Below the pieces are notes generated by a model, which did no database searches, had not been told where the DNA came from, and was given only the letters and a program-made list of their open reading frames with translations. Shown here in pieces: positions 8,844 through 17,499 of a stretch of 64,000 bases of DNA. Positions within the stretch are counted from its first letter, which is position 1. Every line of letters begins with the position of its first letter. The translations under genes were made by a program, and so were the position numbers. Source of the DNA: Mesonia aestuariivivens (GTDB lineage: Bacteria > Bacteroidota > Bacteroidia > Flavobacteriales > Flavobacteriaceae); assembly GCF_019311235.1 (NCBI RefSeq), contig NZ_JAHWDF010000008.1, forward strand, positions 62,001-126,000, given 5' to 3'.

Positions 8844-9783
8844 GCGACTTTAAACCTCTCAGCATCTTATTGGTCATTTTTTTTAAATCGTATTCATGCT
8901 TCCAGTTCCAATCTTTTTGAGCTTGCTCGTCATTGATACTAGAAGGCCATGAATCAGCTATAGGTTGTCTAAAATCTGGCTCATAAGCAATTTCAAACTC
9001 TGGTATTTCTGCTTTTATACTTTGGGCTAGTTGTTTTGGAGTAAAACTAATTCCTCCTAAATTATAAGAAGATCTAATCGTTAAACTTTCTGCTGGAGCT
9101 TCCATTAATGAAATGGTTGCTCTAATAGCATCATCCATAAACATCATAGGTAAAGCTGTTTCTTCACTTAAAAATGAAGTGTATTTTTTTTTCGCTAAAG
9201 CTTCATGAAAAATTTCAACAGCATAGTCAGTCGTACCTCCGCCTGGTAAGGTTTTATAACTAATTAACCCTGGGTAGCGAATACTTCTTACATCTACATC
9301 ATATTTATTGTAGTAATACTCACACCAACGCTCACCGGTTTGTTTACTAATTCCGTAAACGGTGGTTGGCTCCATCACTGTCGTCTGTGGTGTATCATTT
9401 TTAGGAGTTGAAGGTCCAAAAACAGCAATACTCGATGGCCAAAATACTTTATCTATTTTTTTATCTTTAGCTAAATTCAATACATTAAAAAGTGAATCCA
9501 TATTTAAATTCCAACCCCGCATAGGGAATTTCTCTGCAGTGGCACTTAACATCGCAGCCATTAGATATACTTCTTCTACTTCATAATGCATGACAATATC
9601 TTCAATAGCCTTATAATTGGTAGCATCTAGTTTTTCGAAAGGACCAGATTGCATTAACTCTTCATTACCTTCACGTATATCACTGGCAATCACATTATTT
9701 TCTCCGTGTTTTTCTCGTAGAGCTAAAGTGAGTTCTGTGCCTATTTGCCCGCAAGCCCCAATAATTAATATTTTAGTAGCCAT
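8836..9783 (-). CDS. L-threonine 3-dehydrogenase, SDR (epimerase-like) type
   Basis: Oxidises L-threonine to 2-amino-3-ketobutyrate with NAD+, the first step of threonine degradation to glycine and acetyl-CoA. The 315 residues form an extended-SDR fold: GACGQIG nucleotide motif at the N-terminus, WPSSIAVFG carrying the catalytic Ser, and YGISKQTGE with the Tyr-x3-Lys pair (about Tyr143/Lys147). The segments MRGWNLNMDS, RSIRYPGLISY and LPMMFMDDAIRA are typical of the short-chain threonine dehydrogenase described from Flavobacterium rather than the zinc-dependent Tdh of E. coli. The only uncertainty is between this and a general sugar epimerase. Single gene, convergent with the response regulator. 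Confidence 0.88.
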   Translation of the reverse strand: MATKILIIGACGQIGTELTLALREKHGENNVIASDIREGNEELMQSGPFEKLDATNYKAIEDIVMHYEVEEVYLMAAMLSATAEKFPMRGWNLNMDSLFNVLNLAKDKKIDKVFWPSSIAVFGPSTPKNDTPQTTVMEPTTVYGISKQTGERWCEYYYNKYDVDVRSIRYPGLISYKTLPGGGTTDYAVEIFHEALAKKKYTSFLSEETALPMMFMDDAIRATISLMEAPAESLTIRSSYNLGGISFTPKQLAQSIKAEIPEFEIAYEPDFRQPIADSWPSSINDEQAQKDWNWKHEYDLKKMTNKMLRGLKSLK

Positions 9784-9921
9784 AATGTTAATGAATTTTT
9801 AATTTAAAGCTTATTTATTGCCATTCTTTTGTCAAAAGAACAATTTTTGAACCTTATTACAAAATCTTTTTCGGCACGAAGAGAATTTAAATTTTCTTAT
9901 CTTTCGGCGTATTTTTATATT

Positions 9922-10536
9922 ATGAAACTAAACAAAATTTCCCTTTTAATTTTTAGCATCTTGATAAGTGCTTGTCTATTGGCATGCAAAAATAATAATG
10001 AAGATTTAAACAATAATAAAACAGACACTTTTCAAGAGAAAAATGCAAAGAATTTCTCGAGACAAGTAAACATATTTAAAGATAGAAAAGTTAATTTATT
10101 ACCCGAAGCAGAAGAAAGCAGTGCAAACTGGATGGCTTTTACCACTGCAAAAAATGAAATAGAACGTATTGATAACTTCACGCTTCAAGAAGTGGTGAAT
10201 AACAGTAATAACCTTTTTAAATCTATTCAAGGTTTACAAGATTCTATTCCTACTGAATTTCAAAAAAGAACTATTAAAGCACGCTTAAATGTATTATTAA
10301 CAAAAGCCTACTTATTAGAAGGAGAAGCTAGTAAACAAACACCCTCTGCTAAACAAATAGATACCTTAAGTGCTAATCTTTACAAAGAATTTGAAAATCT
10401 TAAAATTCAATTAAATGAAGTTTTCAGAAAGTCTATAGAAGATTTTGAATTTGAGTTAGATGAACGCGTTAGAATACAAGATAGCCTTTCTAGCTCTAAA
10501 AAAAACTCGCTGCCAAAACTCAAAGCTAAACGATGA
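9922..10536 (+). CDS. Lipoprotein of unknown function
   Basis: A 204-residue protein beginning with a lipoprotein signal: basic KLNKIS, hydrophobic core, then SACLLACKNN with Cys about 18. A polar linker and a helical, charged body follow, with probable coiled coil near the end (FEFELDERVRIQDSLSSSKK). The ATG at 9922 is chosen because it gives the signal peptide directly; the frame is open upstream but without signal character. The stop overlaps the start of the next gene in an ATGA, so both are translated together. Possibly a periplasmic scaffold; the family is not recognised. Confidence 0.75.
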   Translation: MKLNKISLLIFSILISACLLACKNNNEDLNNNKTDTFQEKNAKNFSRQVNIFKDRKVNLLPEAEESSANWMAFTTAKNEIERIDNFTLQEVVNNSNNLFKSIQGLQDSIPTEFQKRTIKARLNVLLTKAYLLEGEASKQTPSAKQIDTLSANLYKEFENLKIQLNEVFRKSIEDFEFELDERVRIQDSLSSSKKNSLPKLKAKR

Positions 10537-11015
10537 TAAAAATACTATACCTTTTATTTTTCATCTCTATAAGTTGTTGGTCACAAGATCAAAAAAAAAC
10601 TATTGAAGAAACCTTAAATAACTGGCATCAAGCCGCAGCAGAAGCTAATTTTAATAATTATTTTGATTTAATGACATCTAATGCTGTTTTTATAGGCACA
10701 GACGCTTCTGAAAACTGGCAACTCGATGAGTTTAAAAAATATGCGAAACCTTATTTTGAGAATGGCAAAGCTTGGACATTTAATTCTTTAGAAAAAAATA
10801 TTTATTTCAGTAAAAACAAAAAAATAGCTTGGTTTGATGAACTTTTAGAAACAGATTTAGGTATCTGCCGAGGTTCAGGAATCATGAAACTTACCAAAAA
10901 TGGTTGGAAAATAGCGCATTACGTACTCTCTATAACGATACCCAATGAGAATCTAATCAAAATCAAAACTATCAATAAACCGCATGATTATTCGCTATTA
11001 AAAATTTTGAAATAA
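10533..11015 (+). CDS. Exported SnoaL/NTF2-like protein
   Basis: 160 residues: a Sec signal peptide (MIKILYLLFFISISCWSQ), then an NTF2-like alpha+beta cone fold recognisable from IEETLNNWHQAAAEANFNNY, a segment LMTSNAVFIGTDASENW, and the closing strands GSGIMKLTKNGWKIAHYVL. This is the pattern of the SnoaL_3 group (DUF4440-like) common in Bacteroidota. Such proteins bind small hydrophobic ligands or act as poorly defined enzymes; no substrate can be inferred. It overlaps the lipoprotein gene by 4 nt, so the two form a two-gene operon. Confidence 0.82.
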   Translation: MIKILYLLFFISISCWSQDQKKTIEETLNNWHQAAAEANFNNYFDLMTSNAVFIGTDASENWQLDEFKKYAKPYFENGKAWTFNSLEKNIYFSKNKKIAWFDELLETDLGICRGSGIMKLTKNGWKIAHYVLSITIPNENLIKIKTINKPHDYSLLKILK

Positions 11016-11079
11016 TTGAATTATCTTGTAACAATTCTAACATTAGACAAACCTATAATATAACTTTTAATATTAAACT

Positions 11080-13149
11080 ATGAAGAAAAGTATGAAACCC
11101 GTACTTCTTTTAGCCACCGCAGCACTTAGTGTAGTAAGCTGTAAAGATGACAACAAAGAGGTAGCTCAAACCGAGGCAGAAAAAACTCCCGGTATTGAAT
11201 TAAAATATATGGACACCACGGTAAGTCCAAAAACAAATTTTTACGATTATGTAAACGGTACTTGGATGAAGGAAACCGAAATTCCTGAAGACAGAACAAC
11301 TTGGGGAGGTTTTCAAGTACTAAGAAAAAATACTGACGATGATGTTTTAGCTATTCTTGCTAAAGCTGAAAAAAGTGGTAAATACGAAGACGGTACAGAT
11401 CAAGCTAAAGCGCTAGCTATTTTTAACACAAAGCTAGATACGGTAGCTAGAAATAAAGCTGGCTTATCACCTCTACAACCAGCATTAGAGGTGATTTCAT
11501 CTATAAAAAATGTAAAAGATCTTCAAGAAGCAGTAGCTAAACATGCAGCTACAGTTTCTGATCCGTTTTTTGGTATTTCTGCATTTTCTAACCCTAGTGA
11601 TAGTAACATAAATTCTGCTTACATCACACCAGGCAATTTAGGTTTACCAAACAAAGAATACTATACAGATCAAGATGAAAAGTCTAAAGAAATTAGACAA
11701 CAATATGTAGCACACATCACTCGTATGCTTCAATATTTAGGAGATAGTGAAGAAAGTGCTAAAAAACAAGCTAAAGAAATTTTAGCTTTTGAAACACGTT
11801 TAGCAGAACCTAGATTAGATAAAGTAGCTAGTCGTGATTTTAGAAACTTCAACAACCCAAGATCTATTGCTCAAGTTCAAAAAATGGTTCCTGCTATAAA
11901 TTGGACAAAATATATAAACGACTTAGGCGTAGAAAAAGACCTAGATACAGTAATTGTAATGCAACCAAAATACATGGAGACATTACAGAAAGTTTTAGCT
12001 GAAGGTAATGTAGAGCGTTGGAAAACCGTGATGCGTTGGGCAACATTAAACAGTGCTGCAGGCATGCTAACTACAGAATTAGAAAAAGCAAATTGGGACT
12101 TTTACAGCAAAACCTTAAATGGAGCTAAAAAACAACTTCCTGCTGATGAACGTGCTTTATCTACAGTAAATGGTACTGTTGGAGAAGCTTTAGGTCAACT
12201 TTATGTAGATGAAAAATTTCCGCCAGAAGCTAAAGCTAAAGCAGAAGAAATGATTGCTAACGTCATCAAAGCTTACCAAAATAGAATTGAGCGTTTAGAG
12301 TGGATGACAGACAGCACTAAGCAAAAAGCTATTGAAAAGTTAGATAAATTTACTGTTAAAATTGGATACCCAGATGAATGGAAAGATTATTCTGAACTTG
12401 CAGTAAAAGCTGATCAGGGTTATTACCAAAACATGGTAGCCGTTTCTGACTGGAATCTTAAAGACAACCTTTCTGAAATTAACGAACCCGTAGATAAAAA
12501 AGAATGGGGAATGTCTCCGCAAACTGTAAATGCGTATTTCAATCCGTTTAACAATGAGATTGTTTTTCCTGCAGCTATATTACAACCACCATTTTACAAC
12601 TACAAAGCAGATGCTGCTGTAAATTATGGAGGTATTGGTGCTGTAATTGGTCACGAAATCTCTCATGCTTTTGATGATAGTGGTGCTCGTTTTGATGCAG
12701 ACGGAAACCTTAAAAATTGGTGGACCGATGAAGACCTTGAAAAATTTACCGAAAGAGGTGATAAATTGGCGGAACAATTTAGTGATATTGAAGTTTTAGA
12801 CAGTGTTTACATTAATGGTAAATATACACTAGGTGAAAATATTGGAGATTTAGGAGGTGTTTTAGCCGCTTACGACGGACTTCAAATGTATTTTAAAGAA
12901 CATGGTCGTCCAGATAAAATTGATGGATTTACACCAGAACAACGTTTCTTTATGTCTTGGGCTACCGTTTGGAGAACTAAGATGAGAGAAGAAGCATTAC
13001 GCTCTAGAATTAAAACAGATACACACTCTCCAGGAATGTATAGAGCTTACGTTCCGCTTCAAAATATCGATGCTTTCTACGAAGCTTTTGATATTAAAGA
13101 AGGAGATTCTATGTATGTGGCACCAAAAAACAGAGTTAAAATTTGGTAG
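11080..13149 (+). CDS. M13 family metallopeptidase (neprilysin/PepO-like), lipoprotein
   Basis: Zinc endopeptidase that cleaves oligopeptides at the cell envelope. 689 residues: lipoprotein signal with LSVVSCKDD (Cys about 21), an N-terminal helical M13 domain starting at NFYDYVNGTWM, then the catalytic domain. Visible active-site parts are the substrate-binding NAYF box, the zinc motif GHEISH (His525, Glu526, His529), and the third ligand in GENIGDLGG (Glu586), followed by the family-typical C-terminus ending in a tryptophan (RVKIW). It is complete and of usual length. Single gene followed by a strong terminator. Confidence 0.95.
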   Translation: MKKSMKPVLLLATAALSVVSCKDDNKEVAQTEAEKTPGIELKYMDTTVSPKTNFYDYVNGTWMKETEIPEDRTTWGGFQVLRKNTDDDVLAILAKAEKSGKYEDGTDQAKALAIFNTKLDTVARNKAGLSPLQPALEVISSIKNVKDLQEAVAKHAATVSDPFFGISAFSNPSDSNINSAYITPGNLGLPNKEYYTDQDEKSKEIRQQYVAHITRMLQYLGDSEESAKKQAKEILAFETRLAEPRLDKVASRDFRNFNNPRSIAQVQKMVPAINWTKYINDLGVEKDLDTVIVMQPKYMETLQKVLAEGNVERWKTVMRWATLNSAAGMLTTELEKANWDFYSKTLNGAKKQLPADERALSTVNGTVGEALGQLYVDEKFPPEAKAKAEEMIANVIKAYQNRIERLEWMTDSTKQKAIEKLDKFTVKIGYPDEWKDYSELAVKADQGYYQNMVAVSDWNLKDNLSEINEPVDKKEWGMSPQTVNAYFNPFNNEIVFPAAILQPPFYNYKADAAVNYGGIGAVIGHEISHAFDDSGARFDADGNLKNWWTDEDLEKFTERGDKLAEQFSDIEVLDSVYINGKYTLGENIGDLGGVLAAYDGLQMYFKEHGRPDKIDGFTPEQRFFMSWATVWRTKMREEALRSRIKTDTHSPGMYRAYVPLQNIDAFYEAFDIKEGDSMYVAPKNRVKIW

Positions 13150-13174
13150 TTGACCATAGATAAGGTTATAAATT

Positions 13175-13207
13175 AAAAAGGCTTGCTGTAATAGCAAGCC
13201 TTTTTTT
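13175..13207 (+). terminator. Terminator after the M13 peptidase gene
   Basis: Perfect stem AAGGCTTGCT / AGCAAGCCTT with a 5-nt loop, followed by seven T. The A-run on its left side makes it usable also from the convergent gene that ends at 13238. Confidence 0.88.
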
Positions 13208-13237
13208 GTATTTCTACTGAATTAAAAACCGCTTAAA

Positions 13238-14041
13238 TTACGGTTGATGCTCAAATTGAAAGTCAAGCATTTGTTGAGTTTCTTCAGAAGAAATCTTTTT
13301 TCCTTTAGATTTAGCTCCAGAAGCAAATTTTGGTGCTTCTAAATGAAGTTCGTTAGCTTTTGCTGAATAGTATTCATTTTTAGAAGGATGATTAGGGTAA
13401 ACGCCGTGAAAAACCTTCCCGAAATTTTCCTGCTCAAGCACTTTAAAAATTAAACCTAAACAATCTTTTTGATGTATTAAATTAACAGGCGCATCAGGGT
13501 TTGAGATATTTTCTCTTCCTGCTAAAAACTTTGCAGGATGTCGATCTTCTCCCAAAAGACCTCCCATTCTAATAACATTAGTTTTAAAATTTGAATTGGT
13601 TTGAAATAATTTTTCTACTTCTTGAATTTGTTTAGAAGAAGAACTTTTTCCGTTAGTCATTGAGTTTTCAGTGTACGCTGGAATAGATTCTTCATCTTCA
13701 AACACCGAAGTAGAACTTACTAAAATCACCTTCTCTACCGATGATAACTCAAGCTTTTTTATAAAGTGTTTCATTTTCTCTACAAAATCTACATCTGGTT
13801 TTTGTCGTAAACCTGGCGGAATATCTACCACCAAAACTTTGGCTCCATCTAAAAAAGAGAAGACTTCACCTTTTACTTTTTCTTCGGTTAATTCGATATA
13901 AAAAGCATCGATGCCTTTCTTTTTCAACACTTCTAATTTAGAAGTAGTCGTTGTAGAACCATTAACAGCAAATCCTTTTTCCAAAAATTTTTCGGCTAGT
14001 GGCAAGCCTAACCAACCACAACCCAATATAGAAATAGTCAT
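13238..14041 (-). CDS. NAD(P)-binding SDR-family protein (YeeZ-like)
   Basis: About 267 residues from the ATG at 14041 (MTISILGCGWLGLPLAEK); a second ATG at 14059 would add six residues. The N-terminus is a Rossmann dinucleotide motif (GCGWLG), followed by VVDIPPGL, LVSSTSVFED at the SDR Ser position, and RMGGLLGEDRHP. This is the atypical SDR group that includes E. coli YeeZ, which lacks a normal Tyr-x3-Lys pair; none is clear here. The reaction is unknown; a nucleotide-sugar or small-carbonyl reductase or epimerase is possible. It lies downstream of the M28 peptidase gene on the same strand, 70-90 nt away. Confidence 0.78.
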   Translation of the reverse strand: MTISILGCGWLGLPLAEKFLEKGFAVNGSTTTTSKLEVLKKKGIDAFYIELTEEKVKGEVFSFLDGAKVLVVDIPPGLRQKPDVDFVEKMKHFIKKLELSSVEKVILVSSTSVFEDEESIPAYTENSMTNGKSSSSKQIQEVEKLFQTNSNFKTNVIRMGGLLGEDRHPAKFLAGRENISNPDAPVNLIHQKDCLGLIFKVLEQENFGKVFHGVYPNHPSKNEYYSAKANELHLEAPKFASGAKSKGKKISSEETQQMLDFQFEHQP

Positions 14042-14128
14042 TTTTATTTGTTTTTCCATTCTTTAAAATCTCTTTTCCTAGCTTTATATAAAGATAACTT
14101 TTTAAAAAAGTTCTTTTTATCATTCGTT

Positions 14129-16444
14129 TTATTCTGCATTTAAACGTAAACTTTGTTTGGTAATTATTGCGTCATTCAACACAAAAGGTCTCGGCATCAT
14201 ATTTTGGGTACGCTCATTAATATTGAAATTTTTGTTCTCTAGCAAATCGTTACTAGCTTCGTAAATTTTCAAATCAAATATTTCACCTTTCTTAATTTCA
14301 AAATCTAAGCTCAAAGTGTCCCGATCTATAGCGTAGTACGTTAATAATTTTTCAGAATCACGATCTTGATAAAATATTTTTTTCTTATCGTAATCTTGAT
14401 CCAGACCATTCACTTTTAAATTGTAAAAATTCACCTGTTGATCGGCAAAAATTTCCATTCGGTTAATCTTTCGTTGGGGGGCAATTTTCACGCTAAATTT
14501 ACGTGTAGCTTTTTGCTGAAAAGTGGAATCTTCTTTCACTAAAATTGTAGCTTCAGTAATAGGTTTTACTTCAGCTTTACTTTGTTTTGTAAATCGCGAA
14601 TTATATTTACTATGAAAAATAACAGAATCTATAACTTCATTTTCTTCAGTAAAATAAGGGGAATTAAATTTATCTAATTGGTGATCGTAAGTTGCCCACC
14701 ATGCCTTTTCTTGATCTGCATCTAAAAGATATAATAAACTATTTGGTTTTTGATTTACATTAGAAAATTCAGCTTTATGATGCGCCATCAACAAACTTAT
14801 TGAGGCTACTATAATAAACAATACTCCTAGCCAATGTATTTTACGATAATGAATAAATATTGGCATTAACAATCCAATTAGTAAAACCGAAAATAAACTA
14901 CTAACCACCAACATTTTTAAACCTAAGCCCACTGGAAAAAACTGAATTAATGGTGAAAAAATAAATATTGCCGGAATACTAAAGAATAATAACAACCATA
15001 GATTGGGACGATTGTATTTAATTACTAAAAAATAATTAAGTAACCCGAAAAATAAGGGCCAGATAAAGTATGCAGCTCCTTTGAAAGCTATACTTATAAT
15101 GGTATTGATAAGTAGCCAAATAAAAATAGGCGCAGGTAGAGTTCGTTTTAAACTTTCACCTTTATAAATGGCTCGATAAAACAAAAAGACTACCGCTAAA
15201 CTAATGCTTACAAAAGCATAAATATAATAATGCCCGTTAGAAGTAAAACCGTGTTGGTTTTCTATATATTCAGGGTATTGATGGTAAATTAACTGATAAC
15301 CAAAATAGGTAACCAAACTACTTGCTATTAATATTAATAAAAACCAAGCTATACTTTTTACTAAAGAAAAAGCGGTAAAAATTTTCTTTCTAATAGCATA
15401 CACACAAATTGCTAAAAAAAACACCCAAGCGATAATTAATAATGGTATTATTATAGCATAACCATAATGGATCATCCCAATACCTGGAAAATTAAAGTAA
15501 ACCGATTCACTTTCAGATTGAAGTTCAGTTAAATTTGCATTGGCAAAATAAGGCATCAGAGCAGTAAGGTAACTTGCCTGATGTGCTAATGAGTTTTGAT
15601 CTAAATTTTTAAAAGTGTCATTAGCGGTATGATAATCGTAATGATCGTCGATAAAAGCAAAAAAGAAACTAGGTATATTTTTCTGCTCTCTTAATACGGT
15701 AGCATCGGTATCGTTAGGGAGTTTTTTATACACTGAATACATAAGCGAAGTCGCCATAGGATATTCAGGATTTGCTTTTGAAAAAGCTTTGATAAGCTTT
15801 GCATTACCTGAGTTGGTTTCTAAAATTGTATTGGATGGTCCGCCGCTTCCTCGAGCTTCAAAGTTTAGCACTAAACCTATATTATTTGCCCAAGGATGTT
15901 CTTTTACAAAAAGCTCAGCTCCGTTTAGTCCCACTTCTTCTGCATCGGTAAAACAGATGATGATATTGTTTTTATGCTGAATTTCTTTTTTTAGAAATAC
16001 CCGAATTGTTTCTAATATCACAGCCACTCCAGAACCTGCATCGCTCGCTCCAAATGAAGAATGCACTGCACTATCATAATGCGTCATGATCATTAAATCA
16101 TTCTTAGAGCTAGGATCATTTCCTGATAGTTTAGCAATTATATTTTCAGGAACGGTAATAACGCCTTCATTGTTTAAAGCATATCCTTTTTGAGTTTGTA
16201 CTTGAACTCCTAAGCTTTGAAGTTCTTGAACAATATAATTACGCACCTCACTATGCGCTTTTGTTCCTATGGAATGTGGTTTTTCACTAATATTTTTTAC
16301 ATGTTCATTAGCAGCTTCTATAGAAAAGCCCAATTTATTTTCTGCTGAAAAACCTTCAGGATTAGGCATTAGAGAATAAAAGCTAAGTATTACTAAGAGT
16401 CCTAATGCTATTAAAATTAACAATTTATAAATTATTTGCTTCAT
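14129..16444 (-). CDS. Membrane-bound M28 family aminopeptidase
   Basis: 771 residues. An N-terminal membrane anchor (about 5-27) is followed by an M28 zinc-aminopeptidase domain (about 40-310). Metal ligands are visible: His in MTHYDSA (about 120), Asp in ASDAGSG (about 134), Glu-Glu in DAEEVG (about 168), Glu in NFEARG, and His in YHTANDT. From about 330 to 610 come eight or so membrane helices, then a soluble beta-rich C-terminal domain outside the membrane. This matches bacterial relatives of endoplasmic-reticulum metallopeptidase 1 and Vps70, common in Flavobacteriaceae. It probably trims peptides in the periplasm. It starts 6 nt downstream of the zinc-ribbon gene stop, so the two are likely cotranscribed. 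Confidence 0.88.
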   Translation of the reverse strand: MKQIIYKLLILIALGLLVILSFYSLMPNPEGFSAENKLGFSIEAANEHVKNISEKPHSIGTKAHSEVRNYIVQELQSLGVQVQTQKGYALNNEGVITVPENIIAKLSGNDPSSKNDLMIMTHYDSAVHSSFGASDAGSGVAVILETIRVFLKKEIQHKNNIIICFTDAEEVGLNGAELFVKEHPWANNIGLVLNFEARGSGGPSNTILETNSGNAKLIKAFSKANPEYPMATSLMYSVYKKLPNDTDATVLREQKNIPSFFFAFIDDHYDYHTANDTFKNLDQNSLAHQASYLTALMPYFANANLTELQSESESVYFNFPGIGMIHYGYAIIIPLLIIAWVFFLAICVYAIRKKIFTAFSLVKSIAWFLLILIASSLVTYFGYQLIYHQYPEYIENQHGFTSNGHYYIYAFVSISLAVVFLFYRAIYKGESLKRTLPAPIFIWLLINTIISIAFKGAAYFIWPLFFGLLNYFLVIKYNRPNLWLLLFFSIPAIFIFSPLIQFFPVGLGLKMLVVSSLFSVLLIGLLMPIFIHYRKIHWLGVLFIIVASISLLMAHHKAEFSNVNQKPNSLLYLLDADQEKAWWATYDHQLDKFNSPYFTEENEVIDSVIFHSKYNSRFTKQSKAEVKPITEATILVKEDSTFQQKATRKFSVKIAPQRKINRMEIFADQQVNFYNLKVNGLDQDYDKKKIFYQDRDSEKLLTYYAIDRDTLSLDFEIKKGEIFDLKIYEASNDLLENKNFNINERTQNMMPRPFVLNDAIITKQSLRLNAE

Positions 16445-16449
16445 CTTAT

Positions 16450-16803
16450 TTATGAGTCTAATTTTTTGACCAACGCAAAGTAATCGTTCTCTAACGGTAG
16501 ATAACCTTGATCATATACAAAATAGTAAATAGTACCTTTTTTAGTGATATAAATGCTGGTAATATAATCAAAACTAAAGCCTTTATTGAGGAGTTGGTTT
16601 TTAGTAGATTTTGATTTCTCTGCTGGGTTTAATTCTTCTAGAATACGATAATTTTTGCGCAAACGGTTGTTCGTATTTCTTATTAAATTTTTACTATTTC
16701 TATTTAATTGATTATGATAAACATTTCTACAATAATCGCTACAAAATTTTTTATCTGCGCGTCCTTTAATCTCTTCGTTACATTCTAAACATCTCTTAGT
16801 CAT
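16450..16803 (-). CDS. DUF2116-type zinc-ribbon protein
   Basis: 117 residues from the ATG at 16803 (MTKRCLECNEEI); the frame extends upstream to 16860, but that part looks untranslated. The N-terminus has two metal-binding knuckles, CLEC and CSDYC, within the pattern GRADKKFCSDYCRN typical of DUF2116. A basic helical stretch follows (NRNSKNLIRNTNNRLRKNY), then a small alpha/beta part ending VKKLDS. Likely cytoplasmic and possibly nucleic-acid binding, which is inferred only from the zinc ribbon and basic stretch. It precedes the M28 peptidase gene by 5 nt. Confidence 0.8.
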   Translation of the reverse strand: MTKRCLECNEEIKGRADKKFCSDYCRNVYHNQLNRNSKNLIRNTNNRLRKNYRILEELNPAEKSKSTKNQLLNKGFSFDYITSIYITKKGTIYYFVYDQGYLPLENDYFALVKKLDS

Positions 16804-16895
16804 AAGTGTAAAAGTTAAGTACAAAACCCTTATAAATTTACACTTTTTTCTAAAACTCAATATTTTCTAAAAGAATCTACAACTTTAATAAAAAT

Positions 16896-16924
16896 AAAAA
16901 CACCGCTATAAAATAGCGGTGTTT
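16896..16924 (-). terminator. Terminator after the cold-shock gene
   Basis: ACACCGCTA and TAGCGGTGT form a perfect 9-bp stem with an AT loop. On the minus strand the stem is followed by a long T-rich run (complement of 16880-16896). It separates the cold-shock gene from the zinc-ribbon gene. Confidence 0.82.
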
Positions 16925-16951
16925 AGAAAAAAAATAAAAATAATATTTATA

Positions 16952-17149
16952 TTATTCATAGATTAATGTCACCTGAGTGGCAGTTAATCCTTTTCTTCCT
17001 TCTGATTCTTCGTACTCCACTTTGTCGCCTTCGTTAATAGTTTCTCCGTTTAAACCGGTAACGTGAACGAAAATGTCTTTTCCTGTGTCGTCGTTAGTAA
17101 TGAATCCATATCCTTTAGATTCATTGTAAAATTTTACTGTACCTTCCAT
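16952..17149 (-). CDS. Cold-shock domain protein (CspA family)
   Basis: A 65-residue RNA/single-strand DNA chaperone. It starts MEGTVKFYNESKGYGFI and holds both nucleic-acid-binding motifs: KGYGFITN (RNP1) and DIFVHVT (RNP2). One cold-shock domain and nothing else. The ATG at 17149 is certain from the family; the frame extends about 30 codons upstream through the promoter and is not translated. Single-gene transcript with its own promoter and terminator. Bacteroidota have several copies, and this one could be cold-induced or constitutive. Confidence 0.95.
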   Translation of the reverse strand: MEGTVKFYNESKGYGFITNDDTGKDIFVHVTGLNGETINEGDKVEYEESEGRKGLTATQVTLIYE

Positions 17150-17175
17150 TGTAATAAAATAATTAATAATTACTA

Positions 17176-17204
17176 CAAACCTAACGATAAAAAAATGAAT
17201 TAAA
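17176..17204 (-). promoter_or_regulatory. Promoter of the cold-shock gene
   Basis: On the minus strand TAGGTTTG (17176-17183) matches TAnnTTTG exactly. A TTTA at 17201-17204 lies 17 nt upstream as a near -33 box. The predicted 5' leader is only about 20 nt, much shorter than the long thermosensor leader of E. coli cspA. Confidence 0.55.
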
Positions 17205-17249
17205 CTACTTTTTTTCAGAAGATGTTTTAAAAAAAATATCAACTTATTG

Positions 17250-17492
17250 TTAATACAACCCCCTGTCTTTCATCTTCTTAATGTTTTTAGGACTTAAAGT
17301 ATAATCTTCTAATTTTTTTCCGTTCCAACGATGATAAATAAATAAAGGCATCATGATAAAACAACTTGTTAAGACAGAAATTCCTATAATAATATCGCCT
17401 GTTTTTAGATCTTCTTCAAAAATTCTAACATAAAACCCTGTTGCAATTCCTAACACAATTAAAATAAATAAAGTTAAAATTACGTATTTCAT
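17250..17492 (-). CDS. Small two-helix membrane protein
   Basis: 80 residues with two hydrophobic helices (about 3-22 and 33-52) separated by an acidic loop FEEDLKTGD. The tail is basic and cytoplasmic (HRWNGKKLED...KNIKKMKDRGLY). The family is not recognised, but the pattern looks conserved rather than random. It begins 7 nt after the ClC gene stop on the same strand, so it is probably cotranscribed with it and could be an accessory protein of the channel; that is inference from position only. Confidence 0.7.
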   Translation of the reverse strand: MKYVILTLFILIVLGIATGFYVRIFEEDLKTGDIIIGISVLTSCFIMMPLFIYHRWNGKKLEDYTLSPKNIKKMKDRGLY

Positions 17493-17499
17493 AAGCCTT